Origin: Diphasiastrum complanatum
Lineage: Eukaryota > Streptophyta > Lycopodiopsida > Lycopodiales > Lycopodiaceae
Direction: 5' to 3'
Assembly (NCBI GenBank): GCA_029204225.1
Contig: CM055107.1
Coordinates: forward strand, 47,044,476-47,108,475
DNA length: 64,000 nucleotides
A program made the position numbers and the translations under genes. Position 1 is the first letter of the stretch. Each line of letters begins with the position of its first letter. The notes beneath the pieces were generated by a model. That model was not told the DNA's origin and ran no database searches. It saw nothing but the letters and a program-made list of their open reading frames with translations. Shown one piece after another: positions 20,510 to 32,399 of the stretch.

Positions 20510-20990
20510 CAGATTATTATCAGATGCTACATACTCCTTGAAACTGCCCAGTTCAGCATCGCTTCCAAACACTGGAGGGAACGAGATTCATAAACAGTTG
20601 ACAACTGTTGAAAGTACCGTGACTGCCTCTTGTCTTACATTGTTGATCACCTAGACGATTTTCACAACAAGGAATGCCCATAAAATTCTTTAAAACTGAG
20701 CTTGGAAAAAGGCAACAACCCTTGAAGAAATACATGGAGTATAGAAGGCAAGAAACTCAAATGCTAAATGTAAAATGAGCTATAATCTATACTAGAAAAT
20801 AAGTCAAACCAGTAGGTAAAGAAGTTGTCTTGTATGTGTTTGCAGGTTATTTGCCAGCAATGATGTTCATGAACCAAACCTTGAAAAAGCTAGCTAACTG
20901 ATAATCATGAAGGTAGCAGAAACTTGAAGGATTCAAGATCTACGAACAAGGATCATTGTAATGGTACTAAGCTAGAAGCAGTTTGAAAAA
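20510..20990 (+). repeat. Dispersed repeat, copy 1
   Basis: This stretch is clearly related to 33,140-33,596 in direct orientation: CTCCTTGAAACTGC, TTGTTGATCACCTAGACGAT, TTCACAACAAGG, GAAGTATAGAAGG-like and CTTGTATGTGTTTG blocks occur in the same order. It is non-coding and lies just downstream of the glucanase. Nature unknown. Confidence 0.7.
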
Positions 20991-21121
20991 ACACTCATAA
21001 AAGGGAAGGCAGCATAAAAGTGAGTAATCATATGAATGTGATAACAAGAAATTTTACTGCATTCATGCAAACACCCATTCTTTTGCTTGCAGGTAGCAGC
21101 GCTGTAAGCATCCAAGTTATT

Positions 21122-23125
21122 CTACTGGGGAATGCGCATCTGTCTCTGAGAAAATATCCACCATAGCAAATTCGACAAAGAGTTTCCATCATCATGGCTC
21201 TTAAGGAGGAGAGTGTTATTCAGAGCTGGGCCACGCGCATACATTGCTTGAAGAGCATATACAAAACCCTTCCAGCCTTCTCCAACTCCAGCTCTGGACA
21301 GTGCTGGCCAGGTCCATTCCACAAGTTCTTGCACAAAATTCACATCCTTGAATAAGTACTCAGTGATGGGGGTTATGGGCAGAAGTTGAATCCCCAATCT
21401 ACATTCACGCCAATCTGGTGGCGCAAACCAGAGTCCACTGTCTCTTTTGCTAGCCCAAAGCACGCCTACAACACGGTTTTGATCCACAAATTGACTCTCA
21501 TACAAAGAACTCCAAGAGGGAACATGCCACAGGGATTGTGCTGCTCTAGACTCCAGCACAGCCAAAGTTAGCCCCGTTTGAATAAGATGCAAGTCTCCAT
21601 ATGCCAAGCCCACAAGTGAGGCTGCATAATAAGCATTGATAGCCTCACTGGTGCTCTCTTGATTCCTCCCATCTGCAAAAACAGTTAACCCCCCTGCCCA
21701 TGAATGCAACAGCCATGGATCAAAGTTTCTTAATCTAGGGAAGAAATCATTGTGCCTTTTCAAATTCATGTAGTCTCCAACAAGAGCATAGAGATGGGGT
21801 TTGTATAGCCGGCCCCAACTAGGATCAAGCTTTGCAAGCACAGCCCCAGCATAGCAGAAATACCCCCAATGGTAGTGGTGGTCATTGTATATACCCAACC
21901 CAAAGTCTGCCCCTGGATCAGTGGCGCCATTCTTGCTGATCAAACCTCCCCATTTTGGATCATACAGAATTGCATTGCCAGGAAAGGTTCCCTTAAGCCA
22001 CGGTGTGATGGAATTTACTAGAAATTCACGAATTTGTCCCACAAGTGAGTAGGAGCAGATTTCTTTTGCAATCAAAGCTAACCTCGCAGCCCTTGCTAAT
22101 GCCTTTCCATAGAAGTAGCTGGAGGAGGTGGTGATGGGTGAGAGCCCAGCTACATCCTGCTCTAGGGCAGCAGTAAGTTGATCTTTTTCTTCTGAATCCT
22201 CCACTCCGTTTGAAGCATACCATCCAATAGAAATTTTTTTGTCTTGAAGAATCCATGACTCCCCTATGACTCCTTCTAATGCACCATCTATGCTTTGAAA
22301 AACTAGTCCCGGTATTCTCACCGCATAACTGCATAGAATCTCTCTGTGTAAAGGAAGACAAAGCATCAGAAGCTCACCCGAACCTTTCTTCTTCCAATTG
22401 TATCTTATTTGGAATGGAACAGACAAGTCCACGCTCCCAGCAACTGCATAGGAAGTATTGAATTGATCCAAGATGGGCTCTGATTCAGCTGCAGTGAGAA
22501 TGCAGATACGGACAACACCGGCAAATTCCTCAGCGCACCTCAAATCCGTGGAAAGCTTAAGAGGTGCAGATGAATATATAAGCCAAATTTGGCCATTGTT
22601 CATTTCAATTCTGTGCTTAGTTTCATGTTTATTGGCATGCAGATGCAACACAGCATGAATTGTAGAGAATACAGGAATTCCACCCCGGAAAACAATAGTG
22701 AAATAAGGGCTTCCCCTGACCAAAGGCACTTTGATCTGACCCTGCTGCAGCTCCAAAGTCACAGTCAAGTCATCATAACGCGTTACCACATGTGATCCTG
22801 AGCCATCCCCTGTGGAAGAAATGGTCAGATCAGCCACAAAGACCTGAAATATGTAGCCCGGATTCACATACCTTGATGGATAACAGATTGAGACTGACCC
22901 CCCCTTGAATTGAACTAGATAAGGGTGGATGTATTCTTGCACGGATCCATCACTGAGTACAAAGTTCTGCCAAAATGAATTAGTGGGCAGGGGTGCTTTT
23001 CGGATGTTGGAGCTCCATAACTGAGAAGGATTGGGAGCAGCAGTGTTATCAACAGTAGCAAAGCACTCATCTACGTTTATTGAAGTGCCATCATCAGCAA
23101 CAGTAGCAAAGTTCTCATCCTTCAT
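21122..23125 (-). CDS. GH81 endo-1,3-beta-glucanase
   Basis: One uninterrupted frame of 667 residues, no intron. The GH81 signature is complete: N-terminal beta-sandwich opening PLPTNSFWQNFVLSDG (46-60) and YIHPYLVQF; linker region around YFYGKALARAARLALIA; catalytic alpha-barrel with YNDHHYHWGYFCYAGAVLAK (413-432), HSWAGG (474-479), and NQESTSEAINAYYA (488-501). The conserved acidic residues are present (D415, E490, E494). Expected function: hydrolysis of internal beta-1,3 bonds in callose or fungal glucan, in cell-wall remodelling or defence. No N-terminal signal peptide is visible. The first 30 residues are acidic and contain an internal FATV repeat, so either the protein is not classically secreted or a 5' exon is missing. 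ATG 23,123-23,125 is the first start in frame. No in-frame defects. Confidence 0.92.
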   Translation of the reverse strand: MKDENFATVADDGTSINVDECFATVDNTAAPNPSQLWSSNIRKAPLPTNSFWQNFVLSDGSVQEYIHPYLVQFKGGSVSICYPSRYVNPGYIFQVFVADLTISSTGDGSGSHVVTRYDDLTVTLELQQGQIKVPLVRGSPYFTIVFRGGIPVFSTIHAVLHLHANKHETKHRIEMNNGQIWLIYSSAPLKLSTDLRCAEEFAGVVRICILTAAESEPILDQFNTSYAVAGSVDLSVPFQIRYNWKKKGSGELLMLCLPLHREILCSYAVRIPGLVFQSIDGALEGVIGESWILQDKKISIGWYASNGVEDSEEKDQLTAALEQDVAGLSPITTSSSYFYGKALARAARLALIAKEICSYSLVGQIREFLVNSITPWLKGTFPGNAILYDPKWGGLISKNGATDPGADFGLGIYNDHHYHWGYFCYAGAVLAKLDPSWGRLYKPHLYALVGDYMNLKRHNDFFPRLRNFDPWLLHSWAGGLTVFADGRNQESTSEAINAYYAASLVGLAYGDLHLIQTGLTLAVLESRAAQSLWHVPSWSSLYESQFVDQNRVVGVLWASKRDSGLWFAPPDWRECRLGIQLLPITPITEYLFKDVNFVQELVEWTWPALSRAGVGEGWKGFVYALQAMYARGPALNNTLLLKSHDDGNSLSNLLWWIFSQRQMRIPQ

Positions 23126-23901
23126 TGCGTTGCTGAAGCAGCAGAATAAGAGCTGGATACAAAGTCAATGTAACAGGCTTTCAGAAAATTTCTATATCTC
23201 TCTCACTCACTCAGACACACACACACACTCTTGTATGTTCTGTGTCTCTCTCTCAGAGATACATAGACAAACATATATATACTTCTAAGTTTGAGCTCAC
23301 CTTGCGACACATTGGGAGCGTCTTTGTGATCAAAACTTGATTTTGACTGAAGAATTTTTGTTTCTTCCGCTTCTTTGCATACCCATCCAACAGCACACAC
23401 AGTTTGCCTTACTCACCACTCCATCTCCAGCTCCATTCCAACTTGCTCCCACCACCAGACAAGCCCAACACACCTAATTCCATCTCTCAAGTTTCCATTA
23501 TTTCCATTGTCACCATCCAAGCTTCTTATACCTCAAGCCTTCCTTGCTTCATGTTCAATTTTCATCCATCAAATAGGATGATAGTGGTAGGCATTGATGA
23601 CACCTTTCAAGTTTATCAAAGGAACAAAACTTCTTTGCTTTCTTGAGGAGTTATACCAAGCTTTAGCTTTTTGTCATCATTTTGCCTCCATGAGGATTCA
23701 CACCACGCATTCCCTTGTATTTGATGATTGATCATGAGGCCTTGCTTTGCTATTGGGCTGATGAATTGTGGGAATATTGGTTGTGGTGGATTTTCTAATG
23801 GGGCCAACCACTAACCTCTCCACGAGCATTCTTTTACTAATTTCATGCTTAGTGGAGAAAGATCCAAAAGCAGCAATATGATTATATGTCCTTTAGTTTA
23901 A
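23126..23901. other. 5' region of the glucanase
   Basis: Probable promoter and 5' UTR. A TC/CA-rich tract lies at about 23,193-23,255, and a TATA-like TATATATA at 23,273-23,282 is 150 bases upstream of the ATG on the minus strand. The part beyond 23,400 has no recognised feature. Confidence 0.5.
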
Positions 23902-24140
23902 ACTAGCGATGTGAGCCCGCAAGTTGGTCAGGCGTTTTGGGCGGGTGGGTTAAAAATTTAAAAATGGGGAGTTTTTTTTTTGGGCAGGGTCAGGCTGCCC
24001 GTGGGGTAATGCGACCGTTGCCCGAAAAAAAAAATGAAGGAAAAATTAAAAAAAAAAGGGTCTCAGATCTCATGTTGGCCATCCCAGCGTGAGCGTTGCC
24101 CGCTGCCCGAGAACACTAAATTTTTAATTATAGTAGATTA
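23902..24140 (-). mobile_element. GC-rich short repeat, copy 2 (MITE-like, inverted)
   Basis: Reverse-complement relative of 19,879-20,131, with the same order of CGGGCAACGGTCGCA, CCCCACGGGCA and CCACCCGCCCAAAACGCCTG blocks. The pair brackets the glucanase gene in opposite orientations. Confidence 0.65.
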
Positions 24141-24204
24141 ATCCCATATTTAGTCCTTTACAACACAAATGGTCCTCTATTTTGAAACTCAATATCCTTC
24201 ATCC

Positions 24205-24205
<1 letters not shown>

Positions 24206-24235
<30 letters not shown>
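24206..24235. repeat. Poly-C tract
   Basis: Thirty consecutive C bases. Confidence 0.95.
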
Positions 24236-24237
<2 letters not shown>

Positions 24238-24861
24238 CTCCCTTCCTATACCCTTGTGTTTTTGGCATGCCCCAACTGCATTTAGGCCAAACTTTATCCA
24301 AGGCTTTGTCTCGAGTTACAAAGTGGCATAAGGTGTAAAGGGAGGGACCATAGTTTGGCTCACCACCTATGTTGACTTATAATCATGTTATTATGTCCAC
24401 TTGCACGCTTATATGGCTAACAAGTCCTTCAAGAAAACTCCTCTAGTCTATTCATATTTTATTCCTTTCTCTCTCTCACACTCTTGAGACTACTCAACAT
24501 TTTCAAAATCCAAGAGTTCTAAGAAGTGCCTTTTTCATCTTCAATCCATGTCTAAGTATTGTGGAAAAGAAGTCCTTTGTGTGCTAAAGGATTACTTTAA
24601 GGAAAATGTCAAGCCTCCACAACACTTTCCCCAAATAGGAATCCTAGACAAAATGCTATATTTAAAAAGTGCATGATTTAATGCAAATTAAATTTCCTAT
24701 AAAGTACGAGGAGAGAATCTTAAAACCAAAGCTAGACATTATCATAAAAAAACTATTTACAGTGTACACACACAATGTTTTGACAAATGCAAATGTGAAT
24801 TGCATCTACATTTGAAATTCTAGGGTTTCGTTGAGATTAGGGTTTAGGGAATGAGAAATAG

Positions 24862-24870
<9 letters not shown>

Positions 24871-24942
<72 letters not shown>
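24871..24942. repeat. AG microsatellite
   Basis: Thirty-six uninterrupted AG units. Confidence 0.95.
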
Positions 24943-24944
<2 letters not shown>

Positions 24945-26382
24945 GAAAAAATTGTCCACCTTCCATAAAATTAAGGACCCCATATGGCAAGCTAAGTACA
25001 TGGCAAACTTTCCATTTGTCAAGGTGTCTTTGGTATCACAATTGTAGTGGCACAAAATGTGGACAATGTTCATTCAAATGTGACTCAAAGCTTTTTTGTC
25101 CATGCCGTTATTGCTAGCTTTTTTTTGTGGGAAGAGTTGGGAACATGTAATTGAGCCAAATTTTCCATAATGACATCATACGTTAATATGGTCCAATAAC
25201 CTCAAGGATCAAGTATAGGTCCACCTATTTAGATAGGCCCACATTGCTATATAAAAAGGGCATTCCACCTAGAAAGGACATTTGCTCGAGGGTGGTAGCC
25301 CTTGGGTGGAATGGCCCGAGGGGGCGTCCTTCTCTACCACAATTTTTGTTTTTACTTATTTTTTATGTTTTTTCTTTTTGCCATAATTTTCTATACACGC
25401 AATTTCCGATCAAAAGGTGCGTGTAAAAAAACAGTAAAGTTTTTTTAAAAAAAAATTGATAAAAAAAGGGGAGGCACATAAATTTCATGCAGAAAGGCAC
25501 CTCCCTTTCTTTTGTAAAAAAAGCAAAAACTAAGATTATGTGTGTGGAGAAGGTAACTAAGATTATGTGTGGGGAGAAGGTAACTAGTTTAGTATATTAT
25601 GAACACATGTACACTATATATAAAGAGTTCTCTGCGAGGAAGAGGAGCTAAGCCATTGTAAGGGGGCCAAAGCCTTAGTTACATAGAAGCTACATTTATA
25701 GACAAATTGGTCTATACGCAAAAGTTGGCACAATGTGCAGGGAGGCCTTTACATTGCAAAATTTTGACAAATATATTACATAACTAAGTCGTGCATGAGC
25801 AAGCTTGATGATTTTGAGGACTATTGTTATAAAGGTTTATCTTTGTTGAAGATGATTTGGTTCCTAGCATTGGAGTGAGTCATCTGCCTTTGAGGTTTGG
25901 TGCTCTCTAGAAATGACTATGTTAAGAAGGGTAGGTCGAGGGGCGGCATGGACAAGAGAAGAGGTTGAGAAATGAATATCACAACTACACATATGGCCAT
26001 TTTGCTAAGCAAATCCGGTACTTAGCCAAAATTTTGACATTTCTCTTTTGCGTGGCTCTGCGACGCGTGGCACATCCACGCCAAATTACTCCAGGGACCC
26101 TACCGGTGAAATCCAGGCTGGTAGTGGGGTTCGACAATAAATTTTTTTGTTTTGCGTGGCACTGGCATGCATGGCGATGCCACACAAATTTTTTTAGAAA
26201 CCAAATTTAAAAACTTGGATTTCTAAGTTAAATATTATTTCATTTTACAAGTATTTTTCACAGAAAACTATGAAATTATACTCTATATGTCATGAGTAAG
26301 AAGTTGAAAGAGCAATACTTAACCATTTTTTATTATGATTCTTTTTTCTCTCTCTAAACTCCTAGATGGCTGGGATATCTTT

Positions 26383-26583
26383 ATCGAGGCACGTGGAAGT
26401 GCCACGCATGGCTGTTATTTAACCACCTTTCCCTTGAAGTGTAATTCACTGGAGATTTGCCACGCGTGGCACTATCGAGGCACGTGGAAGTGCCACGCAT
26501 GGCTGTTATTTAACCACCTTTCCCTTGAAGTGTAATTTCCTGGAAATTTGCCATGCGTGGCACTGCCACGCGTGACAAATCTC
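26383..26583. repeat. 91-base tandem duplication with CACGCGTGGC palindromes
   Basis: ATCGAGGCACGTGGAAGTGC starts at 26,383 and again at 26,474, each followed by CACGCATGGCTGTTATTTAA and a TTTGCCA(C/T)GCGTGGCACT end. After the second unit an inverted partial copy follows (GCCACGCGTGACAAATCTCC at about 26,565-26,584 is the reverse of GGAGATTTGCCACGCGTGGC), so the block can fold back on itself. Confidence 0.8.
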
Positions 26584-26805
26584 CAGTGAATTACAAAAAG
26601 TTACACACGTCACATACAAACCTAAAAGAAAACATCCTCAAACATGCACACAAACACACAAACATACCACATGCATGAACAATATATTCACTTTGAACTG
26701 TGGGTCACCCGTTAATAGACATTTGCAAACACATGCATACAAAATATGCACACACACACACTCCCATACACACCTAAAACCAAATATTCACACACATGCA
26801 TGTAT

Positions 26806-26849
<44 letters not shown>

Positions 26850-29800
26850 ACATGCATGAACAACATATTACTTTAAATAGTAGGCCGCCCGTCAATGACA
26901 GGCTTAACATATTACTTTGAATAGTGGGCCACCCGTAAATGACCATCGGCTTTCCTCCTAAACCATCAGCCACCATCCAAATCATTCGTCGTCATCCAGA
27001 TCATTGGTTGCCCATCAATGACGGGCATACCCACTTTCGACCCAAACCATTGACCTTCGACCCAATCCATCGGTCGTAACCAAAATTGTTAGCCACCCGT
27101 CATCGACCGACTTACCACCCACCATTTTAGACCGCATTAGGACCACCCGTCACCCAGATCGTCGGCCGCCCATCAATAAGGGGCATACCCACTATCGCCT
27201 GCTAATGGGTGACCTCTCGTGAGCATAGTTTTTATTATCTTAATCTTGTTAACTCTCATTAATTCCTAAATTATTTTTTATTTTCTATCATTTGAAGGCT
27301 CCTTTGTTGGGATTTATATCTTGTATGGTAGGCCAAAGTTGGGGATTCAAACTATTTATATCCTTGTCCATGTTATTTATCTCTACTTCATTGCATGTGG
27401 GATTTTTTTTTCTTGGTTTCTCTCTATCTTGATGGTGGACATTGTCCGTCAGGATTGAATGAAGTAGAGATAGATAGCATGTTCAACCTTCAAAAACACA
27501 TACATGGCAAGATGGGAGACCTCTGATGAGCATGACTTTAATGTAATTAAATTTCTTATATATTTATCTTTTTCACTCTTCTTAATTCATAATTTATTTA
27601 TTATTTGCTATATTCTCAAGATCATCTCAAGACACTCTTAATTGAATTTTTTGTCCTATAAGGTTGGTCAATGTTCAAATGGGCGACCTCAATAGGTGAA
27701 TATTCTAATGCATACATCCTCTTCCAAGTTATTTATCTCCACTTATTTAGATGTGAAGATCATTATCCTTTCTTCTCTCTATCTGGTGAAATTTGCATAT
27801 AATGTTGAAAGTACAGTACTAAGGACCATAAATGGATCTTTGAATGATCCACGAGGTTGATTGTGTGCTTGATTAACAATCTATCAGATACTAGTCAACC
27901 AAAAACAAGATCTAGTTTAGCAGCTTGATAGAAAACAAGTAGAGACAATCAAAACATTGATCAAAAACTTAATCCTTAGTTCACACGTGTGAAAAGCAAG
28001 TTGTTGTACGGCCTGTAGACAGATTTTGAAGATGTTCTTCAGTTGGTGCATCATGTAGTGACCTAGGGATGGGTCATGCCTACTTGGAGGTAGGTGGCAT
28101 GGAGTGTACCTATGGTGGTACATATCCTGAGGGCATGGAGTGCATTACGGAGTGATGTGGATCTAGCATGCCCATGGTTGTGAGCCAGCATGGATGGAGA
28201 TGGTTGCTCAGGGAGTGACAACCGATACTTTGGTGAGTGATCAGGTGAGGTGCATGGTTATATGCACAATGGTCTCCAAGTTGGCATCACATGATGTTTC
28301 TATCCATCATCTTTTGGTAAGCAGGATGCAGCTTTTGGTTAGATCCAGTTGAAGTCTAGTTGCACTACAGGTGGACAGATTCTTGGGGAGCTATCAACGG
28401 GTAGTGGATACTTGGTGATCAGATGGTACAGGGTACAGGGTTCTGGAGCTATCCTACCTAATATGCTATGGATCATGGGTGAGTTGTTCATCACGATAGT
28501 GGATCTAGTTTGCATTTGCTTTGGTTTGGATTAATATGATGGATGTGTTCGTGAGATAGGCTCCTTGGTGGGAGGCCTATGTACTGGTCAAATCAGAGTT
28601 GGCAATGTCAAGCATGGGAAGTTGAGCCTACATGAGATGTAGGAGAGGCAGATCATCATCAGTATCTCTGGGAGATAGGCGAGCTACTCAGATATAGCCT
28701 ATGGTGAGGTTTGTGTACATTCATTCATTGAGTCCTTGGTAGACTCTTGTGCTTGGAGCATGGGGAATGAATGGGGATCAGCTTTCAGGACCTATTGGAT
28801 AGATGTATATGCTTGGACGTGAGGGCATCTTGGTTACAGGTGCATGCCATGATCGAGAGGACTTGATTTGGAGACCAGTGGTGTAGCAGCGGATCTATAG
28901 GTGGCACATGTATTGGTACGATAGGATACCACTTATGGATAGGCCTTGGTCATGTATTTGACGCTTTATCATTCGTGTTGGTTTGCATGAGTGTGTGTGG
29001 GCTTGCATGTTGCCTTGACACGAGAGTCTAGATTTGAGTCGGAGTTTTATGTGGTTGTGCATTTGCTACAGTGAAACAAAGTAGTCATTTTTATGCTCAT
29101 TGACTTGTCATTGTCTACTAGCTGTCTATCTAGTGAGGGTGCAATCTTATGGTGGCAGTAAGATTTCCTCAGGTTTGAGCCTTAGTCGCTCATTTATGTC
29201 AGCTTTACAGGTTTGTGCTTGTAAGTGTCTGATAGGATGTCAGCCTAGCTAGATGGAGGATGTAAGTCTCATGGTGGCAGTGGGATTTTCTCAGTTTGAG
29301 CCATGTCGCTCATGTGGTCCACTTGTGTTCAAGTCGGATTGGGGATGAGTCAGTTGGTCGAGAGTGTGGTAGACTCTCTATATGAGCATTGTGTTTACAT
29401 GATACTTTGTGAGTCAAACCTGGTGGTTTGTTGGTGTGCTTGAGTGTGAGTATAACATCTTTTGGACACTCCAGACATTACTACAAATTATTGTTTTTCA
29501 CTCTTATCACATTTGAGTTTAAGGGAGAGAGTTAGAAATCAGTTTTGATCTGATTCATTAGTATAAGCTCTAAATGTGATGATGTAATTACTGTACAATT
29601 TATTTGGTTTACTGTATATGGTTGTGATCGGGACGTGACTTGTTAGGATATATTGATCGGGCACTGATCCCGTAGTCGACTACTTGGGTTAGCCGAGTAG
29701 CCACACATAGGAAGAATTAGCCTGTACAGAGTTATTTACAGTACTCGCTATACTTGGGGGCATGTCCCAAGTTTGTCGGTCGAATTTGGCCATATTGGGC

Positions 29801-30484
29801 CCGACCTTAGTTTGACAGGTGGTAGGCCAATTTTATTACACTTGCCTTTTCATGCAGTTTGTGTACTCTATATGTACAGTGTTTCTTTGTAATCTAATAA
29901 CTTTTGTTGTGCCATCTTTGAGAGCTTGTGAGAAGTGGCTATGGTGATTGATTTATGTGATCTGCATACTGCACTAGATCCTGACAGGATTTCAATTGGA
30001 CAAAAACACTAATTTATTTTGTGGGGAAGGTATATGTGAAAAAGCATGGTATGCAATACATGGAATATCAAACTTCATTTCACATGTACAAAGCTTCTTG
30101 TAAGCAAGGGACTAGGCAAGCAACACATGGAAACACATGGATAATACGACGAGCATGGGAACACATGGATATGGCCAAAGCGATTATCCAACACTATATG
30201 GACAACAATGCAGAGATTATGCCTCATAGGAGTCTCATACGAGTAGAACAACATTTGAGGGCAATAGGGACAATCAACTTGTTTTGGCAGGAGTTTCTAA
30301 GCAACAAGATATTTTGCATGAAGTCAACATCACATTGTCAAGCTTAGGATACAAAAGCATTTCACACTCTACACTTAGTAGACTTTGGAGAACTGTCTTT
30401 AAGCAAGCGTCACTTTGCAAATCTAGCACATTTTTGTTGGAATGCTAGAAGTTCCGAAGTCGAAAGGCTCGGATAGATACTAGA
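26584..30484. other. Gene-free region with degenerate repeats
   Basis: A CA microsatellite lies at 26,807-26,850. From 26,690 to 27,200 there is a run of loosely repeated CCACCCGTCAATGAC-like phrases (GGTCACCCGTTAATAGAC, GGCCGCCCGTCAATGACAGG, GGCCACCCGTAAATGACC and others). A perfect 14-base palindrome is at 27,980. An imperfect direct duplication occurs at 29,138-29,196 and 29,263-29,317 (CTTATGGTGGCAGTAAGATT / CTCATGGTGGCAGTGGGATT). A purine tract AAGGGAGAGAGTTAGAAATC at 29,521-29,540 looks like the polypurine/LTR start of a copia element, but no coding remnant upstream supports it. The open frame at 30,021-30,347 matches nothing I know. Confidence 0.5.
26807..26850. repeat. CA microsatellite
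   Basis: About twenty CA units with one T interruption near the end. Confidence 0.9.
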
Positions 30485-31062
30485 ATGAATTCAAGTTCTA
30501 GTTCTTCTTTGATTGACAAGCTTGATGGAGAGAACTACATCTTTGGAAGTTCAAGATGAAGGTTATTCTACTAGCCAAAGAACTGTGGAACATAGTTGAT
30601 GGTACTAAAATCAAGCCAGAGGCTGACGCAACTAACATCACCAAATGGAGACAAGGAGATGGCAAGGCAATTGTCCAAATCACTCTGAATATCAGAGACT
30701 CTCAAATCAGTCATATTCGATCTACACAGATTGCTAAGGATGTTTGGGACATCCTAGCAACTCTCTATGACATCAAAAATGTCACTTCTGAATTACATCT
30801 GAAGAAGAACTTCTTCACACTCAAAATGTCTGATGTAGACACCATTTCTAGCCATCTCAACACATTCAAAAACCTCATGGAGCAAATGACTACAACAAGA
30901 TCGAACATTGAAAATTCAGATGCAGTAATGACTCTTTTATCAAGTCTCTCTGAAGCCTATGAAACATGGGTCATGGCTATTTTGACCCAACAACATCTCA
31001 CTCTATCTAGAGTCATTCGATGCTATTACAAGAGGATATCAGAAGAAATGCAATCACCTTAG
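30485..31062 (+). pseudogene. Ty1/copia gag remnant
   Basis: ATG 30,485 opens MNSSSSSSLIDKLDGENYI, the usual copia Gag start, but a small deletion near 30,540 shifts the frame before WKFKMKVILLAKELW. The shifted frame then reads the UBN2-type Gag domain: IVDGTKIKPEADATNITKW, AKDVWDILATLYDIKN, LHLKKNFFTLKMSD, INTFKNLMEQM-like, and LLSSLSEAYETWVMAI. It stops at 31,060-31,062 before any zinc knuckle. The rest of the element is not found on this strand. Confidence 0.85.
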
Positions 31063-31713
<651 letters not shown>

Positions 31714-31810
31714 ATGGAAGAGTTAAAGATAACCAACACTCCCAATTCTAGGAAGGTGTGTAGCCCTTGTTTTCTTCCGTTAAAGGCGTGGTTCAAATGT
31801 TTCTTGTTGG

Positions 31811-32143
31811 ATGATAAGTTCCACAAGAAAGCCCAAACGTCGTAGGGAGGGAGCATGTGGTGACACTCTGGAATATGATATAATTGTACAGTTCGTTTTG
31901 ATTAGCACTCTACTATGTTATTTCTTAGGCCCCTCTGAGGACGGTAACCCTCCATTTGTTAAGGAGCCTCAACCACCTGCCAATGGTGTTGTTGGTGATG
32001 AAGGAGAACTGGCGGAGGTGGTTGAGCAAAGCTACAAAGTGGTTGAAGAAGTAATTGTTCAAGATGGGACAACACCTCCAACAGACACAAGGGTTGGAAG
32101 GGCTACCACTCCAGGTGCAAATGATCTGGTTGAGAATTTTTGA
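31811..32143 (+). CDS. Short open frame, unrecognised (doubtful)
   Basis: 110 codons with an acidic, proline-containing second half (PSEDGNPPFVKEPQPPANG, ELAEVVEQSYKVVEEV). It could be a piece of the variable linker between copia integrase and RT, since copia remnants lie on both sides. No diagnostic motif is present, and it may be chance. Confidence 0.2.
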   Translation: MISSTRKPKRRREGACGDTLEYDIIVQFVLISTLLCYFLGPSEDGNPPFVKEPQPPANGVVGDEGELAEVVEQSYKVVEEVIVQDGTTPPTDTRVGRATTPGANDLVENF

Positions 32144-32399
32144 CTATGTGAAAATTTGAGAGTATGTAATTTGAGACTAGTTTATTTTGAATGAAATCTC
32201 TTTTATTCAAAAGGTTCTTGTACAAAATGTTTATTTATAAAATGTTTTTAATTATCTTTCTGGTGAATGATTTTATTGTTCAGTAATATTTGGTAGAAAT
32301 TTAGCATTTCTTTTTTAATACTAGAATTGTTTAGTTTACTTAATTCCTAGATTCATTTTCTGAATTTAGAATTCAAAAAGCACTTGAATTTTAGAAAAT

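Larger units (their letters stand above)
24141..26380. other. Gene-free region with simple repeats
   Basis: Holds a run of 30 C (24,206-24,235), an AG microsatellite (24,871-24,942), a 27-base tandem duplication (about 25,531-25,586, AGATTATGTGTG(T/G)GGAGAAGGTAACTA), and several scattered CGTGGCA-type motifs from 26,050 on. No coding pattern. Confidence 0.6.

Noticed and set aside
24837-25073. Minus-strand serine/leucine-rich ORF
   Set aside because: Produced by the AG microsatellite at 24,871-24,942.
26675-26985. His-Thr / Cys-Val repeat ORFs
   Set aside because: Produced by the CA microsatellite.
29521-30000. Complete copia LTR following a purine tract
   Set aside because: No primer site follows and no RNase H remnant precedes it; kept only as a note in the region entry.
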